Below are positions 61,464 through 64,000 of a stretch of 64,000 nt of DNA, one piece after another. Source of the stretch: Bin87 sp963665395. GTDB taxonomy: Bacteria > Chloroflexota > Dehalococcoidia > Lucifugimonadales > UBA3495. How positions within the stretch are numbered: the first letter of the stretch is position 1; each line of letters starts with the position of its first letter. The notes beneath the pieces are model-generated. The model did not search any database and was not told where the DNA came from. It worked only from the letters and a program-made list of their open reading frames with translations. The DNA lies in NCBI GenBank assembly GCA_963665395.2, contig OY762251.1, forward strand, positions 2,108,001 to 2,172,000. Reading direction: 5' to 3'. Position numbers and translations under genes: made by a program.

Positions 61464-63098
61464 ATGGCTACGTCTCTACAGCAAACCGCTGCCAATGGGC
61501 AGTCCGCCGGCGGCGTTGACGAGGTCGACGTCGTCGTCATCGGCGCCGGCGTCACCGGTCTCTACTCGCTTTACCGGCTGCGGAACTTGGGCTTCTCGGT
61601 GCGGTCTTTCGAGGAAGGAACCGGCGTCGGCGGCACTTGGTACTGGAACCGCTACCCCGGCGCTCGCTTCGACTCCGAAAGCTACACCTACGGCTATTCC
61701 TTCTCCGAGGAACTGCTCCAGGAATGGGAGTGGCAGGAACACTACTCCAGCCAGCCCGAGAACGAGCGCTACCTCAACTACGTCGCCGACAAGTTCGACC
61801 TCCGCCGCGACATCCGCTTTGAATCCCGCGTCGCCTCCCTGATTTACGACGAAGCCGCCAACCGCTGGCAGGTCACCACCGACGACGGCTACCAGACCCG
61901 CGCCCAGTTCGTCATCACCGCCATCGGCATCCTCTCCGCCCGCTACATTCCCGAATTCGAGGGCTTGGAGAGCTACGAAGGCCGCTGGTGCCACACCAAC
62001 CGCTGGCCCAAGGAGGGCATAGACCTGGCCGGCAAGCGCGTCGGCGTGATTGGCACCGGCGCAACTGCCGTCCAGCTCATCCCCGAAATCGCCGGCGAAG
62101 TCGCCCACCTCACCGTCTTCCAGCGCACCGCCAACTACTGCGTCCCCCTGCGCAACTCCCTCATCGACCGGGAGACCCAGGACTACATCAAGTCCCACTA
62201 CCCCGAAATCTTTGAGCAGTGCCTCGCTACCCCCGGCTCCTTCATGCACGAGTTCGACACCCGTTCCGCCCTGGCCGTCTCCGAAGGGGAGAAGCTGGAA
62301 CAGTACGAACGCCTCTGGGCCGAACCCGGCTTCAAGAAGTGGCTGTCCAACTTCTACGACATCATGATGCCCGGCGCGGCCAACGAGGACTACGCCGAGT
62401 TCGTCCGCAACAAGATCCGCGAGCGCGTCCACGACCCCGAAGTCGCCGAAATGCTGGTTCCCAAAAACCATATGTTCGGCTCCAAGCGTCTGCCCTGTGA
62501 AACCGGCTACTATGAGGTGTACAACCGGGACAACGTCCTGCTGGTGGACGTCCGCGCCGACCCCATCGCCCGCCTGAACCCCCGCGGCATCGAGCTTGAG
62601 AGCGGCCGCCAGTTCGACTTTGACGTCATCATCTTCGCCACCGGCTACGACGCCGTCACCGGCCCCCTCAACCTGATCCACATCGAGGGTATCGGCGGCG
62701 AGGTCCTCAAGGAGAAGTTCGCCAACGGCCCGCGCGCCTACATGGGAATGTCCAGCTACGGCTACCCCAACCTTTTCACCGTCAACGCCGCCTCGGTAGG
62801 CAACTTCCCCCGCTCCGCCGAGCCGCTGGTGGAATGGGTCACCGACGCTATCGCCCATGTCCGTGACAGCGGCAACCGCCGCATCATGGCCACGCCCGAG
62901 GCCGAGGAAGACTGGGTACAGCACATGAAGGAGGGCGGCGAGAATATCCTCCGCACCCAGGCCGATTCCTGGTTCGTCGGCGCCAACATCCCCGGCAAAG
63001 CCCGCGTCCTCCTCACCGCCCCTGACACCGCCCCGGCCATGCGCGCCAAGCGCGCCGAGGTCGTCGCCAACGGCTACGAGGGCTACACCCTGGATTAG
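61464..63098 (+). CDS. Baeyer-Villiger-type flavin monooxygenase
   Basis: 544-residue class B FAD/NADPH monooxygenase. The FAD motif is VVIGAGVTGLYSLYRL (G27, G29, G32) and the second Rossmann motif is RVGVIGTGATAVQLIP, about residue 194. The BVMO fingerprint reads YEGRWCHTNRW (residues 171-181), with Tyr where Phe is usual and His177 and Trp181 intact. It would insert oxygen next to a ketone. The ATG at 61464 is fixed by AAGGAGGG at 61452-61459; an earlier frame to 61398 lacks similarity. A hairpin repeat lies just after the stop. Confidence 0.92.
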   Translation: MATSLQQTAANGQSAGGVDEVDVVVIGAGVTGLYSLYRLRNLGFSVRSFEEGTGVGGTWYWNRYPGARFDSESYTYGYSFSEELLQEWEWQEHYSSQPENERYLNYVADKFDLRRDIRFESRVASLIYDEAANRWQVTTDDGYQTRAQFVITAIGILSARYIPEFEGLESYEGRWCHTNRWPKEGIDLAGKRVGVIGTGATAVQLIPEIAGEVAHLTVFQRTANYCVPLRNSLIDRETQDYIKSHYPEIFEQCLATPGSFMHEFDTRSALAVSEGEKLEQYERLWAEPGFKKWLSNFYDIMMPGAANEDYAEFVRNKIRERVHDPEVAEMLVPKNHMFGSKRLPCETGYYEVYNRDNVLLVDVRADPIARLNPRGIELESGRQFDFDVIIFATGYDAVTGPLNLIHIEGIGGEVLKEKFANGPRAYMGMSSYGYPNLFTVNAASVGNFPRSAEPLVEWVTDAIAHVRDSGNRRIMATPEAEEDWVQHMKEGGENILRTQADSWFVGANIPGKARVLLTAPDTAPAMRAKRAEVVANGYEGYTLD

Positions 63099-63127
63099 GC
63101 CAGCGAAACCACCCCGCAGTTGCCGTA

Positions 63128-63150
63128 GGGGCAACCCTTGTGGTTGCCCC
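63128..63150. repeat. GGGGCAACC hairpin
   Basis: GGGGCAACC-CTTGT-GGTTGCCCC forms a 9-bp stem 29 bases after the monooxygenase stop. It has no T run, so it is probably a dispersed repeat rather than a terminator. Upstream GTAGGGGC resembles the start of the 28-bp palindrome family. Confidence 0.7.
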
Positions 63151-63220
63151 GATGCGGCAGGGCAAATTGGTTGAAGGCTGGCGTCATGCGACGATAGTCG
63201 CGCCGCTTGAGGCCCGGCGG

Positions 63221-64000
63221 ATGTTTGATACGACGCTGAAAAAGAAGCGTGTCATCGGCATCGTGCTGCTGGCCGTGATTTTGGGCCTGTTCCTGGCCTT
63301 CAACCGTATCCCCAAGCTGGATACGGTTCAGGAAGACTTGGCCGCCGTCAACGCCCCCCAGACCGAGTGCTTCCAGGGCTTCTGCATCGACCGCGAACCC
63401 GAAACCGGGTTCTTCGAACGCTGGTGGGACTTTTCCCTCAGCTACCTCAGGCTGGTTGCCCTGGGAATGACCTTCGCCTTTCTTGCGGCCGGCATCACGG
63501 AAGTGTTCCTGTTTCCCCGGGATCAAGGCTCCCGTTTCACCGGCGGGGGTCTCAAGGGCGTACTGCGCGGGTTCGCCGTCGGCTCCTCCATGAACCTGTG
63601 CTCCGCCTGCATCGTGCCCATCGCCTCGGCCTTCCGACGCCGGGGCGCGCCCGTGGAAACCGCCATCGCCATCACCCAGGGGTCTTCCACCCTGAACATA
63701 CCGGCCCTGGTGATGGCCGCGCTGGTGTTCACCCCCATGCTCGCCAGTACCCGTATCGCCGTCAGCGTCGTGGGCGTGTTGCTGCTGGGGCCGTTGGTGG
63801 CCCTGATCATCCGGCGTCGCGTTCCCATCGCCGACATCTTCCGGTACGGAACGGTTGCAGAGGAAAGCGGCCCGAACACCTGGCGGGACACCCTGACGAC
63901 CGGGTTGAAGGACTGGCTCAAGGCCAGCCTCCGTTACCTGTGGCGTTTGGGCCCGGCCATGATATTGGCCGGGTTCGCCGGCGGCCTGGTTATCCAGTGG
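63221..64000 (+). CDS. ArsP/DUF318-type permease, 3' end cut by window edge
   Basis: 260 codons are visible and the frame is open to the right edge. An N-terminal membrane helix (RVIGIVLLAVILGLFLAF) and a Cys-containing external loop (TECFQGFCID) are followed by the permease core: SMNLCSACIVPIASAFRRRG and ETAIAITQGSSTLNIPALVM. This matches the predicted permease family (ArsP_1), some members of which export organoarsenicals. The usual S-x-C-S-C-G motif is altered to NLCSAC, so the substrate may differ. GAGG eight bases before the ATG supports the start. Confidence 0.8.
   Translation, partial: MFDTTLKKKRVIGIVLLAVILGLFLAFNRIPKLDTVQEDLAAVNAPQTECFQGFCIDREPETGFFERWWDFSLSYLRLVALGMTFAFLAAGITEVFLFPRDQGSRFTGGGLKGVLRGFAVGSSMNLCSACIVPIASAFRRRGAPVETAIAITQGSSTLNIPALVMAALVFTPMLASTRIAVSVVGVLLLGPLVALIIRRRVPIADIFRYGTVAEESGPNTWRDTLTTGLKDWLKASLRYLWRLGPAMILAGFAGGLVIQW

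Noticed and set aside
61476..63134. Long minus-strand frame opposite the monooxygenase gene (552 codons)
   Set aside because: It is a low-complexity Gly/Val/Ala-rich shadow of a gene with clear FAD motifs.
63128..63150. Hairpin after the monooxygenase as an intrinsic terminator
   Set aside because: The stem is strong but no T run follows; similar hairpins are dispersed repeats.

Overview
The window is a 64 kb piece of a GC-rich bacterial chromosome, probably a metagenome-derived member of the Chloroflexota (Dehalococcoidia/SAR202-like). That placement is an inference. It rests on the gene mix: flavin monooxygenases, CaiB/BaiF CoA-transferases, amidases, paired DUF1800/DUF1501 proteins with NHL-repeat partners, Uma2 nucleases, and many short-chain dehydrogenases and MFS carriers. 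No ribosomal RNA is present to settle it. Recognisable promoters are sigma-70-like, with -10 boxes close to TATAAT. Housekeeping genes present are asnS, gatC/gatA, the RNase P RNA (rnpB) and a tRNA-Gln.

Layout. 0-9.8 kb: luciferase-like oxidoreductase, two MFS exporters, a DUF1800 protein, a PaREP1-like protein, acyl-CoA dehydrogenase, NHL protein, a small protein with a frameshifted aspartic protease, and a ferredoxin-fold protein. 9.8-17.9 kb: asnS, then an accessory island with a 146-bp MITE-like element carrying a 10-bp target duplication, a short terminated transcript, a tandemly duplicated PaREP1-like gene, a type IIG restriction-modification enzyme, a RelE/ParE toxin, a free-standing copy of the enzyme's C-terminal specificity half, and a MazF toxin. 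17.9-25.7 kb: gatA/gatC, two small membrane proteins, and a minus-strand catabolic run (SDR, His-rich metal-type ABC ATPase, VOC protein, two MaoC-type hydratases, PHP phosphoesterase, HpcH/HpaI aldolase). 25.7-31 kb: rnpB, an FMN 2-hydroxyacid oxidase and a phnDCEE-type phosphonate/phosphite importer with a good promoter and a UUCG hairpin in its leader. 31-36.7 kb: a decayed CAP-domain gene, a 3-hydroxyisobutyrate-dehydrogenase-like enzyme, tRNA-Gln, an MNT/HEPN pair, an HD-domain protein resembling PhnZ/MIOX-type di-iron oxygenases, an SDR and an MFS carrier. 36.8-46.2 kb: GH88/105-like hydrolase, two CaiB transferases, Uma2, RidA, RmlD-like SDR, a BNR-repeat protein, an MqnA-like protein and a methyltransferase. 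46.6-54.5 kb: a minus-strand DUF1800-DUF1501-NHL operon, then a methylcrotonyl-CoA-type carboxylase operon (beta subunit, coiled-coil membrane protein, biotin carboxylase, biotin carrier). 54.6-64 kb: a decayed IS66-type element beside a HEPN gene, an amidase with its small partner, a frameshifted aldo/keto reductase, Uma2, about 1 kb of nested repeats, a Baeyer-Villiger-type monooxygenase and a permease that runs off the right edge.

The main theme of the accessory sequence is small inverted repeats that have spread both between and inside genes. One 28-bp perfect palindrome lies in frame in both copies of the restriction-enzyme C-terminal region, and the two copies differ by paired compensatory changes. 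A different repeat is read in frame in the biotin carrier gene. The restriction island combines tandem duplication, mosaic divergence, an orphan specificity module and two toxins without visible antitoxins. It is the best candidate here for an undescribed arrangement.

Several genes carry single frameshifts (aspartic protease, aldo/keto reductase, transposase). Some may be assembly errors rather than true decay.
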